Assembly (NCBI GenBank): GCA_028023455.1
Contig: JAQFVV010000158.1
Location: 866,001-930,000, forward strand
Source of the DNA: Epiperipatus broadwayi
Taxonomy: Eukaryota; Onychophora; Udeonychophora; Euonychophora; Peripatidae
Direction: 5' to 3'
Length of the DNA: 64,000 nucleotides
Part shown: positions 53,262 through 64,000 of the stretch, in pieces
How positions within the stretch are numbered: the stretch's first letter is position 1
Layout: every line of letters starts with the position of its first letter
Translations under genes and position numbers: made by a program
Notes under the pieces: model-generated
What the model was told of the DNA's origin: nothing
Databases searched by the model: none
Seen by the model: the letters and a program-made list of their open reading frames with translations, nothing else

Positions 53262-53410
53262 ATTCTTTAAATATATTTTAATTCTCAACTGCATTACATT
53301 GTTTATTTTACTAACATGAGCAAAGCTGATCACAGCATTGCACACGTTAGTAGAATAATAATAAAAATAAAAGAATATAATGCAGTTGATTATTAAAATA
53401 TATTTCTAAT
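53262..53410. repeat. Second hairpin, about 145 bp
   Basis: The left arm aaatatattttaattctcaa through tttattttactaac pairs with gttagtagaataataataaa through gattattaaaatatattt. The loop holds gctgatcacagc. It lies directly after the 239-bp hairpin and may be part of the same composite element. The outer motif attaaaatatattta recurs nearby at about 52840 and 56089-56290. Confidence 0.65.
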
Positions 53411-53799
53411 TTATATACACTTTTAGCCCACTTAGCAAAGACAATTGGTTCCCCATAACTCATAGTAAAGCAAGACGATTATATAAAAAAAAAACAAGTA
53501 TTATAATAGATTTCTATAGGGACAAATTTAGCTCATTCCCGAAGATAAAAGTTATACCATAAATGTATAACAAATAACTTAACCTAGTATATATAGTAAT
53601 TTTAAAAAATCTTAATGTACAATATATACATATGTAAACTATATTATTGTATATTATGCAGGTATGCACTTAAAGTATGTATTTATGGAAGATAATGCCA
53701 ATTATCATCCAAATATCTGAATCATCAGTGGATCATTATCTTTTAAATCATTTGATGATCTTAGTTTTTTTTTTTTTTTTTTGAGATACACCAGTATTG

Positions 53800-54245
53800 A
53801 TTGATTGTTGAGGATCTCTAGTGAAAAAGTTTAGAATGAATGTTTGAGTTGCTGCTTTGGTTTTCTTTTTGTACATATGCTTTATAAGATCTTATTAGCT
53901 GACATAAAGCATGTTTGATGGAATGTTTTAAATCAGATCAAATTCTTCAAAAATATTGTTCATGGTTTCTCTTCAGACCTGTTGATTTTTTTTTTTTCAT
54001 TATCTTCCTTTTCTTCACCCAGTTGCATTGATTCCTTGTTAGTTAATTCCTTCATGAGTGATTGCAAAAACTCTTCGATGTTGTCATCATCAATTTCTTA
54101 TCGGCAGTCTTTATCCAAAGTGTCAACAGAATGCTGCATTAGTTGTTGAAATTAGTACATCTTGAAAATTGCAATGATTCTTTCATTCATAGATTGAAGA
54201 TATGATTTGGTGTTTGGTGGGATTAGTTGCTACCCGTGTAGCTGT
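53800..54245 (-). pseudogene. pogo/Tigger-type transposase relic (C-terminal part)
   Basis: One minus-strand frame from about 54233 reads L-I-P-P-N-T-K-S-Y-L-Q-S-M-N-E-R-I-I-A-I-F-K, equivalent to the conserved L-P-P-N-T-T-x-L-x-Q-P-M-D-Q-G-V-I-x-x-F-K block of pogo/Tigger (TIGD) transposases. It continues, with several in-frame stops but no frameshift that I could see, through E-I-D-D-D-N-I-E-E-F-L, K-E-L-T-N-K-E and K-Q-Q-L-K-H-S-F to the usual Lys-rich tail. The third catalytic Asp (M-D-Q-G) is Asn here, so the product would be dead even without the stops. The N-terminal DNA-binding domains are absent. Confidence 0.8.
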
Positions 54246-56870
54246 AAACTTTAAAAAATAATAATATCATTAAAAAAAAAAATGTTGGTTTTTACTGTGC
54301 AAATGTACAAAAAAAGGATTGAGACAAGCTCACAGTTGATAATTTTTTGTAATATTCTGCAAAATTGTTAATTATTGCGCTAAAAAAAAAATCCATCCTG
54401 AAGTTTTATTTTTTTAAAATTTATATTATTATATTACTTACGTGAAATTATATAGAATTAAAAAAGCGATGTTAGTAATATCTGATTAACTGTACTATTG
54501 TGACTATAAAAATTTGTTAGTTATCAATGATATTTAAGGGTAACAATTTATAGAACCTAATTGCACAGTTAACTTTGTAAAAAAAATAAAATTCTACATT
54601 AAAAAATTAAAAAAAAAAAATCTAATATTTGCATATTGAAATAAATATTTAAGACAGAATGCACTATGCAGATGTGAATAGACAACACTTTATATACAAA
54701 TATTTCATTCAATAGTCTTTTTTTAAATGGCATGAGATATCATAATTTATTACGTGCCATAGCTATTTTCTTCAAATGACTGCAATTTTTTGAATAAAAC
54801 AGTATGTTGTAATACCAGAATATGGGTCATTTAAATAAAAATTAAAAGCATGAAACTTCAATTTATTTGTATTGCATTTTCATCATATAAAATTTATTAT
54901 TAAATGCATGATAATGAAATCATCTCTCTCCTTTTTTTTTTATCATCAAAAATACATTTGTGATAATAAGCATTTTGATTTGACTGAAATTTATGATAAG
55001 AAGTTATGATTTGACTGAAATTAGCATTCATAAAGGTTTTAATTTAAAATTGGCAACTGAATGTTTTAGCTAACACATAACAGTACCACAGTTTAAAATT
55101 AATTATTAATAATATATGATCAAAATTTATTTTTAGTTTTATATTGAATGAAATTTATATATATATATTTTGGCACTGTATCTTTATGTTTTCGATAATA
55201 TCTCTTTTGTCTTGAATGTATTTGAGATAGATTATGATATTATGATTTAAAATTAAGCAAATACTGTACAGTAAATGATATTTTTCATTTACATTTAGTG
55301 ACTTTTATTGCATAATCTATGAACCTTGTTTTTCCCCCCTCAAAATAACTGACAATTACAGTAACCAAATTTTACAATTATAGTACGATGACTGTAATTT
55401 TTGCCACAAGCAAAATACCATTGATAAGAATTTTTAATCTGCAAAAGTGAGTGAACCTACAGTTTCTAAGCTAATGTACACATTTAAAAATATAATATTA
55501 ATACATTTGGTTGTTATATATCATTTAAATAGACTTTTAATTATTTATTGTACTGAAGTAAGCTTTTTTTTTTTTACCTTTGTAGTCATTAAAGTTTAAT
55601 ATGTCATTAATTAATGTATTGATTGTCTTGCAGGGACACAGAATGAAAATTAAAGTACTGTACATTAATCATATTTTAATTTTATAATCAAAATATTGTA
55701 TATTTTATACTGTATTATGTATAATGAATAAACACTATTGTACATTTTTAGCATGTATTGTAATCACCATTTTTCTTTCAGTTAATATAAAGTTATTATC
55801 TTATGATGTTATCAATCTGACAAGATAGCTGCCATTTTCAAAGTTGCAATCGTTATAATTAATAATTGGTTGAAAATCAAAATAGGGGTATAAATTGTTG
55901 ATGATCGCTATGATCCCACACTAAACGGGGTATAGGTGTATTTATAAAAAGATTATATTCTGAACAGTAGAAATTTTTAGTTTTATTATCTAAATTTCAT
56001 TTCTAATGTATTGAATACCAAATAATTTCCCTTGCTAAATCGATGAATTTTTCTAACTGGCCTCATTGCTGTTATTAAAAAATTTGATAATTAAAATATA
56101 TTTACATATTCTATTTTCAAACTCTAGCTGAACCCTCATGATAGTAGAAAGTTTGATAATTAAAATATATTTATGTATTTTATTTTCGATTTTTGATATA
56201 TTGAATATCAAATAAAATTTTTACTTGCTAATTCTCTCCCTAGATACCCTTTGCAATAGTAGAAAGTTTGATAATTAAAATATATTTATGTAATATGTAC
56301 ATGAAATAATTATAACAGCTGAATCCCAAAAAATATAACTTATTAAATACAATAAGCAATAATTTTTAAATAATTTATTTTATATTTTTCTTGATAATTT
56401 TTTAAATGGTTATATAATTTTAAGTTCATTGTAATATATGCAAGTGAGAAATAAGTGACCCAAACAAAGTTTAAATAATTTAAAATATGTTTATTCAATA
56501 AAATTTTACCTGGATTACCAAAAAATATCTCTTCATTTTTCTAGTATGTATTGCAATAAGCAGACCACAACATCTTTCTTTATCACATGAGAATATACTT
56601 AAAGGGAAATGGTAAAAGTTTATCAAATTCAGTATTTCTCTTGTTGTACCTGCAGCATTTTTTTAATATTTTTCACATGTTGAATACATATTGAAACTGA
56701 TATTCTAAACATTTATCAATTTAATAGTAAAAATTTATCAAATTCTGTAGTATTTCTTTTCTTGTACTGTGCCATTTTAAATTTTACTTTAACACATGTT
56801 AAATATATGTTTAAACTGAAATCCTAAAAAGATCCATCCAAACATTACTGTATTATTATATAAGAATGAA

Positions 56871-56909
56871 ATGTGTGTGTGCGTGTGTGTATATATATAT
56901 ATATATATG
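56871..56909. repeat. TG/TA compound microsatellite
   Basis: A run of TG dinucleotides with one CG interruption passes into TA dinucleotides. Simple sequence of this kind is common in AT-rich introns. Confidence 0.95.
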
Positions 56910-57579
56910 TTTATAAGTTGACGAATGAATGTATAAATGATTTTGATAAACTAGAGACCAGTTTAATTTAAATCAAATTGACAATGTTTATTAAATAAAA
57001 CAAAAATTCAAAACTCTTTAACATGATAGAACAATATAATTGTGTGTGTCCAGAATATATTTCTACCATATCAGTGATTAAATGTGTTCACTATTCTAAC
57101 CTTTACCCATGGTAGAGATGCATAACAAGGCACTAATTATTTACAAAGTAGATAAAATTAATAAAGAAAAAAAGCATTACTAAATCGACCGTGAAGCTAA
57201 ACTAGCTTATTTACAATATTATACAAGTGTATGTGTAATAGCCTCGTCTTCCATTTCCAGTTATTGATGAGCCATCTTCTTTGGGGACCTCCCCTACCTA
57301 TGTATGGTTTCCTATGGTTGATAGAAAAGAACATCCATACAAGGTTAGCCATTTGTAATGGAAAAATAAATATAAATGATCATTAGTTAACAATAAAAAA
57401 AAAACACGAACTCTGCCCTTTAGTAAGAGTATGTGCTTAATATGAAATAATATCCAAAAATCTTAACTTATTCCATATCGTAGTGGTGATGATCAAATGT
57501 CAAGTCACTATGGAGGGAAAGCTGATCTAAACTTTATTTAATATAGAAAAAGAATTTTATCTAACATGATAATATCCTC

Positions 57580-57990
57580 CCCTTTCATTTTGTTGCTTTC
57601 ACTGATAGTGAACTCTTCCAGTTGTAGGCACATTTAAGCTTCCAAGTGTGGAGGTGAAATAAAACTAGGATTTTACAAATATATATAAAAAGAAAAGTAA
57701 TAATGTCTTTTATGGATACAGTCTTATCTCTCTTTGGATCATTCTTCTTAGATAAATCACTCATCAATTGTTAGAATTTCTCAGCAAACACTTGAAACGA
57801 TGTTGTTTCCATTTTCTGCAGTTGCTTTCCTTCTTGATACACATAGACATTTAGTGAAGGCCATTTGGTGTTTTTTTAGGCATTATACAGTTGAGTAGAT
57901 TAAGTTATCGCACTTCCATGGCCAGGAGTAGCAATCCAGTCCTATGGCAATGTTAATTTAGTCAGAATACATTGCACAGCAGTTTATGAT
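57580..57990 (-). pseudogene. Unassigned coding-like relic
   Basis: On the minus strand from 57883 a frame opens with M-P-K-K-T-P-N and, after a shift, continues V-Y-V-Y-Q-E-G-K-Q-L-Q-K-M then F-A-E-K-F, a stop, and L-M-S-D-L-S-K-K-N-D-P-K-R-D-K. The composition is less AT-driven than its surroundings and vaguely recalls an HMG-box start such as that of Maelstrom proteins. The match is too weak to name. A + strand block at 57243-57362 also has a coding-like frame (W-F-P-M-V-D-R-K-E-H-P-Y) of unknown origin. Confidence 0.25.
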
Positions 57991-59577
57991 GGATTTAGTT
58001 TTTCTTGATTTGCTATTTGGCATTTAATAGCTTATATAAGAAAAAATTACTTCATCATTTATATCTCCATGTTCGAATAATAGCGCAGTTTTTATTTTTA
58101 AATATCATTTCTTTTGTTAAATCGCTCGAATTAATCAAACTTTCTTTATTTAAATGTCGGTTGGAATGTCTTATAATTTTGCGCTACGACAATTATATGG
58201 ATAATATGGAATATTCGAACAAGTCATTCATCTTCTCTTGTATTCGAACATTTGATCTTAAGATGTTGGTTTTATACAGTTATTGAATCGTTTGAAAAAT
58301 AATAAAAGACAACGGAAATGAACTAGGTTTGCTTTTATACCACACTTTATTTCCGATGTTTAGTATTCTAGCTTTTCCATTTCCTTTTTCATTGCCATGA
58401 TTGTCTGCTCGTATTATATTGGTTGTAGTTAAAAAATAAAATTACCTAACAGAATTCTACTTTTATTTTCCACACTTGGTTACCTAGTAATTGGCTTGAC
58501 ATTAGGTCATCACTATGTTTACTAAGTCTATTCGTGATGTATAACACATTGATAATTAGCTCAATGTTGGTATATATATATGAAGAATTTCTTTGTTTTT
58601 TTTTTACTTTTCATTAAAGAAAAGAAATTTGTAGGCATTTAATAAAGCAAACATTTGTCGTGTGTATATATATATGTATGTTTACAAAAAAAAAATGATG
58701 GTGCATATTCAGTCACCTGTTCATTAAGCTTATATTTTAAATGCGTTTGATTTGGTGGTGTGGATAAATAAAGGCAGGTCTCGATAGGATTGTAAGCTAC
58801 CCTTACAGCCTACAACTGTATATTTAGCTACAATACTGGAAAGGTCAGTAAAAGCATCCTGGAGGGTTCTCTACTCCATAAAATACATATAGAAACTTAA
58901 AAATCCTTCTATATAGTAAAAGACACTACGGCGAAGTCACTACAATTCTTTCCACCGTTTTTTGGAAAGCAGACGATTTAGAAAGCTTCTGTTGGTTCCC
59001 ATAATAATGTTTTTGTTTTTATAAAAATATGCTTTATAAAAATAAAATAATAACACATTTTATCTTTATACTTATTTTTAACATTCTAAAATCACTAAAA
59101 TTTATTCTATATCTATAACTTATAATATTTTGTTATACATAATAAAGAAAAATATTTACATAAAAGTAATGCCTGTAAACTCAGATGTGAGGGTTACATT
59201 TGCTCCCCTCTCCATTTAGGAATAAATTAGTAGCTATAAATATTGCTCGATTTTATTTCTACATAAAAAGTCAATTTTACAATAATGTTATGTTTAGCTG
59301 GACTTCTTTGGAAACAGACTTGAAAGCTGGTATGAACATAACAAATAATGTCATTCTTACGAATCCAATACATTGGTATTCATATTTTAAAAAAAAATTG
59401 TTTCATTTTATTGGGCCTGATCATCTGCCTGCAATGTCGAGATGAACAAAGAAATCTCCCACTGATAGTGAGTATATTATGCAACATGAATATCAAGAGA
59501 CCTACCTCGAACATAAATATAATATCAACCAAACTATATAATGAACAATATATTTAAATAAAGACTTGCTTTATTAT

Positions 59578-59747
59578 GAGACTTAGAGGCTCACAATATA
59601 AAAATATGCCTGGCTCACTTTTGGCACTTAGAGGCTGACAAATATATGATTCTGCCTAGCTCACTCTTGAGACTTAGAAGCTGACAAATATAAAGATATG
59701 CCTGGCTCACTTTTGAGACTTAAGAGTCTGATAAATATAAAAATATG
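59578..59747 (+). repeat. 46-bp tandem repeat, 3.7 copies
   Basis: Units start at 59578, 59624, 59670 and 59716 (partial). Each has acttagaggctgacaaatat, a variable middle, and atgcctggctcactttt. The copies differ at several positions. It sits inside the 58807-62164 inverted-repeat element. Confidence 0.92.
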
Positions 59748-60135
59748 GTTGGGAACAATGCTGAGATAAGAACTGAAGTACCAATAAAACATGACAACCT
59801 CAAAACAATGAAACACTCTCCATTCGTCATCAATATAGAAAACAACATGATCAACCATTAATAAACTCATAAAATTAATTTTGGTTTCAAACTATATAGT
59901 GATTTCCTTTACATGTTTAGTCAACAGTGATATCATTTAAATTCTGAGCTTTGATGTTTTTGTTTAACTATTCATTTATTGATATTGTTGGAAAGTAGAA
60001 AGGAAAATTACATTTAAATATGTTACAAATAATTCTAAAATTTCTATCAAACATTTAGAGTATAAAGACAGTACTTCTATTTTTTTTTTTTTGTTTAACC
60101 ACCTTTTAGTATTAAATAGAGCATCATTATTATAC

Positions 60136-60700
60136 CTAGTTCATTTGCTGTGACTTTTTTTTTTTGTCAACTATTGTTGGCATTTGAACATTACAATTTA
60201 TTTTTTTAAAACTAGTTTTTTTTTTTCGATGCTCAGTAGTATCTACTTTTGTAATGTGCATTTTATAAATTATTAGTCCATTTTCCTCTATCAAGCACCT
60301 ATTAATAAGTCCAAAGTCATCAGCTAATAGGCCATCCTTATTCATAGAAAGATTAAACTTTGCCTCTCTCTAAATATTTTTTAATCAATATGCATGCCCT
60401 CACTCAGAATGATATGTAATATCTTTTATTTATCATATAGTAACTGATTTATTTTTAGAAAAAATGAATATTTCATTTTGTGCTTTCTACTCTACTTATT
60501 ACTCTCATCCTCACATAATGAGTTCTTGAACATAATTTCTTATTGGATCATTTGCCTAGCTTAATTTTTTGCCTAAGCTTTGGATTTCTCTTTTCTAGTT
60601 TTCTACATTTTAATCTGAGTGGTTTCCCAGTACTTCTATTATATACACTAGCAAACAAAATCCTTTTATATTTGGCTTTATTAAAGTGATCTACTCCATC
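60136..60700 (-). pseudogene. Broken reading frames inside the inverted-repeat element
   Basis: From about 60699 one minus-strand frame reads D-H-F-N-K-A-K-Y-K-R-I-L-F-A-S-V-Y-N then K-P-L-R-L-K-C-R-K-L-E-K-R-N-P-K-L. From about 60360 to 60136 another reads M-N-K-D-G-L-L-A-D-D-F-G-L-I-N-R and H-I-T-K-V-D-T-T-E-H-R-K-K-K. The codon make-up is protein-like rather than random, but I recognise no family. They follow the coiled-coil frame at 61325-60792 on the same strand and may be remains of the same protein. Confidence 0.4.
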
Positions 60701-60791
60701 ATTCATGTTTTCTAATATTTGAATAACTTAATTCATTTTTTAAATCATACATTTCTTCACTCCTATCTTTATTGTGTGTGAACTCAGATGC

Positions 60792-61325
60792 TCAGTTAAC
60801 TATAATGCAAGTATCACCCTCCAAACCTGAGTTAAAATTATTTAAATTATCAATATACTGAACATTTTTAACTAATGCAGTCGGGCATTTATCACTAGCT
60901 TTATCTGCTCCATCATCTACAACATTTTCTTTATTATTTTCTCTAATCTCATTTATCAGCTGGGCTTGAACATCTTTTGCTTCTGTAAACAAATTTGTCA
61001 TTTTTTCTTGCAGGTTTTTATTCTGCTTTTTCATGTCATCTATGATCTTTTTAATTTCTTTATCTTGTTTAAACATGCTTTTTATATTCTCTTTAATTTT
61101 CTTATTTTGTGTTTTAAGATCTTCACTTTGTTTTTCAAACTTTCCATTTAATTCTGTGTTTTGTTCTTCTATTTAGCTTTTTAATTCTATGAACATGTTT
61201 TCCATGTTCTCTTTATTTTATGTTTTAAAATCTTCCATTCGTTTAAACATTTCTGTGAACATGCTTATGATCATGTTTTTAAACTCACTATCATGAGTCT
61301 CAGTTTTACTTTCCTGAGCTTCCAT
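60792..61325 (-). pseudogene. Coiled-coil, gag/ORF1-like reading frame with two stops
   Basis: Starting at M-E-A-Q-E-S-K (61325), 177 codons stay in one minus-strand frame, interrupted only by two stop codons near residues 36 and 51, and end T-C-I-I-V-N at 60792. The middle is Lys/Glu/Asn-rich with regular hydrophobic spacing (M-F-x-E-M-F-K-R-M, I-K-K-I-I-D-D-M-K-K-Q-N), which suggests a long coiled coil. Small coiled-coil proteins of this sort are common as the first ORF or gag of retroelements. The family is unknown. It lies inside the inverted-repeat element. Confidence 0.5.
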
Positions 61326-62939
61326 TTTTGTTTTAGCTTAGGTAATCATATATACAAATTTATAATGAATTTAGTTACTCACTTTCCTATAAAAAAAATT
61401 TAAAAAAAAAAATGTATATAAAAACTAATATTTCTTTTATTTATTTAATAACTAGAATGCTCACCTCTCTTTCCACTATGCAACCTTTCTAGAACTTCAA
61501 GGTACTTTAATTTTAATGCCTTATTTTATTTATTTGCTTATTACTACTATCTTTATCAATCTATTTCTATCACTATTTTTGTCTAAAACATTTATGAGTT
61601 TATTGATTGATTTTTATTTATAACAAAATAAATGATTATATTTCTCATCCGACCAAGTATTTATATTCCATATTCTGAATTCTAATAATAAAAAATTTTT
61701 CTAAAACTAAACTGGGTTCAATCCCTTTTTGTTTTAATCAAAATAATTCTAGAACCAGGCCTCCCAAATGTTGTCAACGTAACTCTCATATCTGATTTTA
61801 CAGGCATTGCTTTTATGTAAATATTTTTCTTTATTATGTCTTACAAAATATTAAAATTATGGATATAGAAAAAATTCAAAGTGGTTTTTAAATGTTAAAA
61901 ATAAATGTAAAGATAAAATGTATTATTATTTTATTCTTTTAAAATAAAGAATTTTTTTTTTAAAACAAAAACATTGTTATGGGAATCAACAGAAGCTTTC
62001 TAAATTGTCTGCTTTCCAAGAAACTCTGGGAAGAATTGTAACAACTTCATCGTCATGTCTTTTACTGTACAGAAGTCAATAAAATTTTGTAAGGATTTTT
62101 AAGTTTATATCATGCATTTTATGGAATAGAGAACCCTCCAGGATGCTTTCACCAAGTTGTAGGCGAAGAAATGCCTTAAAAATTAACTTTGATTCTGCTG
62201 ATCTATTCATCACTATTGAATGCTGAAGAAATATTTGATATTTCCTTGCTACAAAAGGAAAAGTAGGCATCTAAAGTGATTATCCCATAGAAATGTACTT
62301 CTATAAATTAACCTGTAAATCTATTAATTTTAAATGCTCAGAAGAAAATTGCAAAGGAAATTCGTGAGAAAACTGCCACGGAATGAAGCAAAAGAAGTAA
62401 ATATGATATTGCCACAGACATTAAAATTTAATGATTAATGATCATATTCCCACATTTACAGATACAAAATATATTTATGAGCTCACAAAGATATTAAGGA
62501 AATCAAATGAACTTTCTATAGCTATCCTCAAAGAATTATTGTAAGTTATAAAGATTTTTTCCCTCTTGCGTGATTGCCGTATAATTTTCTTAATTGTAAA
62601 TATGTAAATACATTTTTTTTATTATATGATTCTATTCTTTAATTAAAGTTATTGTTGTTATTAATAATTTTATTGTCTTGTCATTTCTCATCTGAACTCA
62701 AGCTGATTATTTATTTAAATGTAATCAAGTATTAGGTGGAGGGAGGTAATGATCTGGAAATATAATTGAATCTGCGTGAAAACTTATTTCTATGTGGGTT
62801 CAATTCAATCATTGCTTGTGACTAGTATTGTCTTGTCAATTAAAAATAAATTATATGCAGTCACTCCAGCATATACACAGTTGCCTGTTAGTTATTGGGT
62901 TTGGCTAAATTTACAGGTTCGGTTCCCAAACCAACAGAC

Positions 62940-63540
62940 AAATAATGACACTATTCAACAATTAATATATATAATTTATTAGTGACAAAAATATACACAC
63001 ATGTTAGTTAATAAAACATATAAATATGGTCTATACAATTTAATGCTGAGATAGTCGTGCCGAGTAATGGAACTCACTTCAGCAATATAAATAGCCTGCC
63101 TCGCGAATTCAAGTACGACTCTTCCGGCTGTGCAGTACAGCTTGCCTCGAGTTGGTTCTAATTCAGACTTTTCTGGCTGTGCAGGACAGCTTGCCTCATG
63201 TCGGCTGCGGACGTAGAAATTTTCAGTCCTTAGGCGGACCTGCCTCACTACGTGGATGTCGCGATAATGACTAGAAAAGATACCTTTGCTGATGGCAGAG
63301 GGTTTATTGGGAAGCATATTTAGTTGTTCAGGTTGTTAGAAGTAATTGCTCTCTGACTTGCCTCCAAAAAGGCTGACTATTTAATGGCAGATCCCCTATC
63401 TTATTGGAAACACTCGAATTATGTGTGCGAACCCCAATGAAGGATTTACCTCCATTGGATAGTGACTGGGTGCTAGCCAATCAGGCAAGGAATCTGGATT
63501 AGTCCACTTCTAAAGGCAAGGTCAGACATGACATTTATCT
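62940..63540 (-). repeat. GC-richer, promoter-like repeat block (possible solo LTR)
   Basis: This block is clearly less AT-rich than its surroundings. On the minus strand it shows, in order, a CCAAT-type gattggct (about 63476-63483), an AT-rich TATA-like attaaatagtc (about 63375-63385), two direct repeats of about 50 bp sharing ggctgtgcagtacagcttgcc or a close variant (63122 and 63171), and an AATAAA-type signal near 62980. That order resembles a retroelement LTR. A 112-codon open frame (63317-62979) is probably incidental. No terminal TG/CA pair or target duplication could be fixed. Confidence 0.35.
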
Positions 63541-64000
63541 TTAAATTACCCTAGACAAAAATTAATTTGCAAATATTATGTTTTTTACAGTTTATTGTTA
63601 ACTTGATTATTACAAATTGTCAAAAGGGTGGTTACCATTACAATATGTATATAGTAAAAAGGGTCATATTGTCTCTGAGAAGACAATAATTAATTATTAT
63701 AAAACTTTGGTAAAGAATATTAAAAAGGCATTTTGTTATTTAAGCAACTTGTTGGCAATTTTTTCCTAAATATTGTGCAGGCATTTATGGTTTCCTTCTT
63801 ATGATGCTAGTAGTTTTCATAGTATTTTCAGTTTCAAAATTTTTCTGTTCTATTGATTTTTTAAAAATATTTATTTCTATTTTTGCAAATTTTTTTAAAA
63901 TTTTGCCACAATGTTGCTTATTCTTTAATAATTATTATAAGTTCCTTAATGAACAGTAAAAGTATTCCAATAGTATACTATTTCTTTATTTTTGACTTTA

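Larger units (their letters stand above)
58807..62164. mobile_element. 3.4-kb element with about 390-bp inverted terminal arms
   Basis: The arm at 58807-59197 is repeated in inverted form at 61779-62164. Matching blocks include agcatcctggagggttctct, aaacttaaaaatcctt, agtaaaagaca, agcagac.atttagaaagctt and taatgcctgtaaa. The arms are clearly diverged, with several indels. Between them lie minus-strand reading-frame relics (61325-60792, about 60699-60580 and 60360-60136) and a 46-bp tandem repeat (59578-59747). No transposase motif or RT motif was recognised, and no target duplication was seen. It may be one old element with long inverted ends, or two inverted copies of a shorter repeat around unrelated sequence. 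Confidence 0.6.
51239..64000 (+). other. Cul3 downstream intron, open at the window end
   Basis: The intron starts with gtaaga at 51239 and no acceptor with a matching cullin exon was found before 64000. It contains the Penelope-like relic, three hairpins, a Tigger relic, a large inverted-repeat element and a GC-richer block near 63000-63540. Stretches 54250-57230, 62300-62900 and 63550-64000 hold only AT-rich sequence, TA and TG microsatellite DNA and short repeats such as gataattaaaatatattta at about 56089, 56158 and 56269. The assignment as intron depends on the gene continuing beyond the window. Confidence 0.7.

Noticed and set aside
57243-57362. Further Cul3 exon
   Set aside because: The frame does not match any part of the cullin after T-I-V-E, and no suitable in-phase acceptor and donor pair was seen.
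62979-63317. 112-codon minus-strand open frame
   Set aside because: It lies in the GC-richer, promoter-like repeat block with internal 50-bp duplications, where stops are less frequent. No domain was recognised.

Overview
The window looks like animal nuclear DNA. It is very AT-rich, its only recognisable host gene is split by long introns with GT-AG borders, and most of the rest is intron or flank filled with decayed transposable elements. The host gene is Cullin-3, on the + strand. Six coding blocks (19818-20015, 22159-22272, 33946-34106, 40206-40320, 42149-42280, 51191-51238) join in frame into 256 codons. They match residues about 23-278 of human CUL3, the N-terminal cullin-repeat region that holds the BTB-protein docking surface. 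The short N-terminal exon expected upstream, and all exons after the 48-nt one, were not found. Residue choices such as [24 protein letters not shown] and EVVEEELI resemble arthropod Cul3 most, as far as I can recall. With the AT content and long introns I lean to an arthropod, possibly a chelicerate; that is an inference.

Layout. 1-19817: upstream flank or first intron, holding a 204-bp hairpin (1717-1920), a frameshifted RTE-like LINE (about 1990-4500), a 0.6-kb imperfect palindrome (7150-7755), a palindromic repeat cluster (12026-13169), a 1143-bp non-autonomous hAT element with a perfect 8-bp target duplication and a tRNA-like SINE piece inside it (15120-16262), and a second palindromic cluster (17636-18675). 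20016-34000: introns with a second, inverted copy of the same LINE (25390-28170), a third palindromic cluster (29114-30848) and a 310-bp near-perfect hairpin (32250-32559). 34107-40205: an intron with a 1.8-kb minus-strand LTR carrying a tRNA-Lys-type primer-binding site. 42281-51190: an intron with jockey-like LINE relics on both strands and a GC-richer, LTR-like stretch with three TATAAAAG-bearing tandem repeats. 51239-64000: an open intron with a Penelope-like relic that keeps part of its GIY-YIG domain, more hairpins, a pogo/Tigger transposase relic, a 3.4-kb element with about 390-bp inverted ends and a coiled-coil reading frame, and a GC-richer promoter-like block near the end.

The most unusual pattern is three separate loci (12.0, 17.6 and 29.1 kb) where units of about 450 bp stand in a plus-plus-minus or plus-plus-minus-minus order. 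Each complex is flanked by a 10-14 bp direct repeat. This suggests that each entered, or was completed, as one composite unit. The units contain sequences resembling Pol III A and B boxes. At least the 29-kb locus lies inside the Cul3 transcription unit, where it could fold into long double-stranded RNA. All positions and motifs were read by eye from the sequence; no alignment or database search was run.
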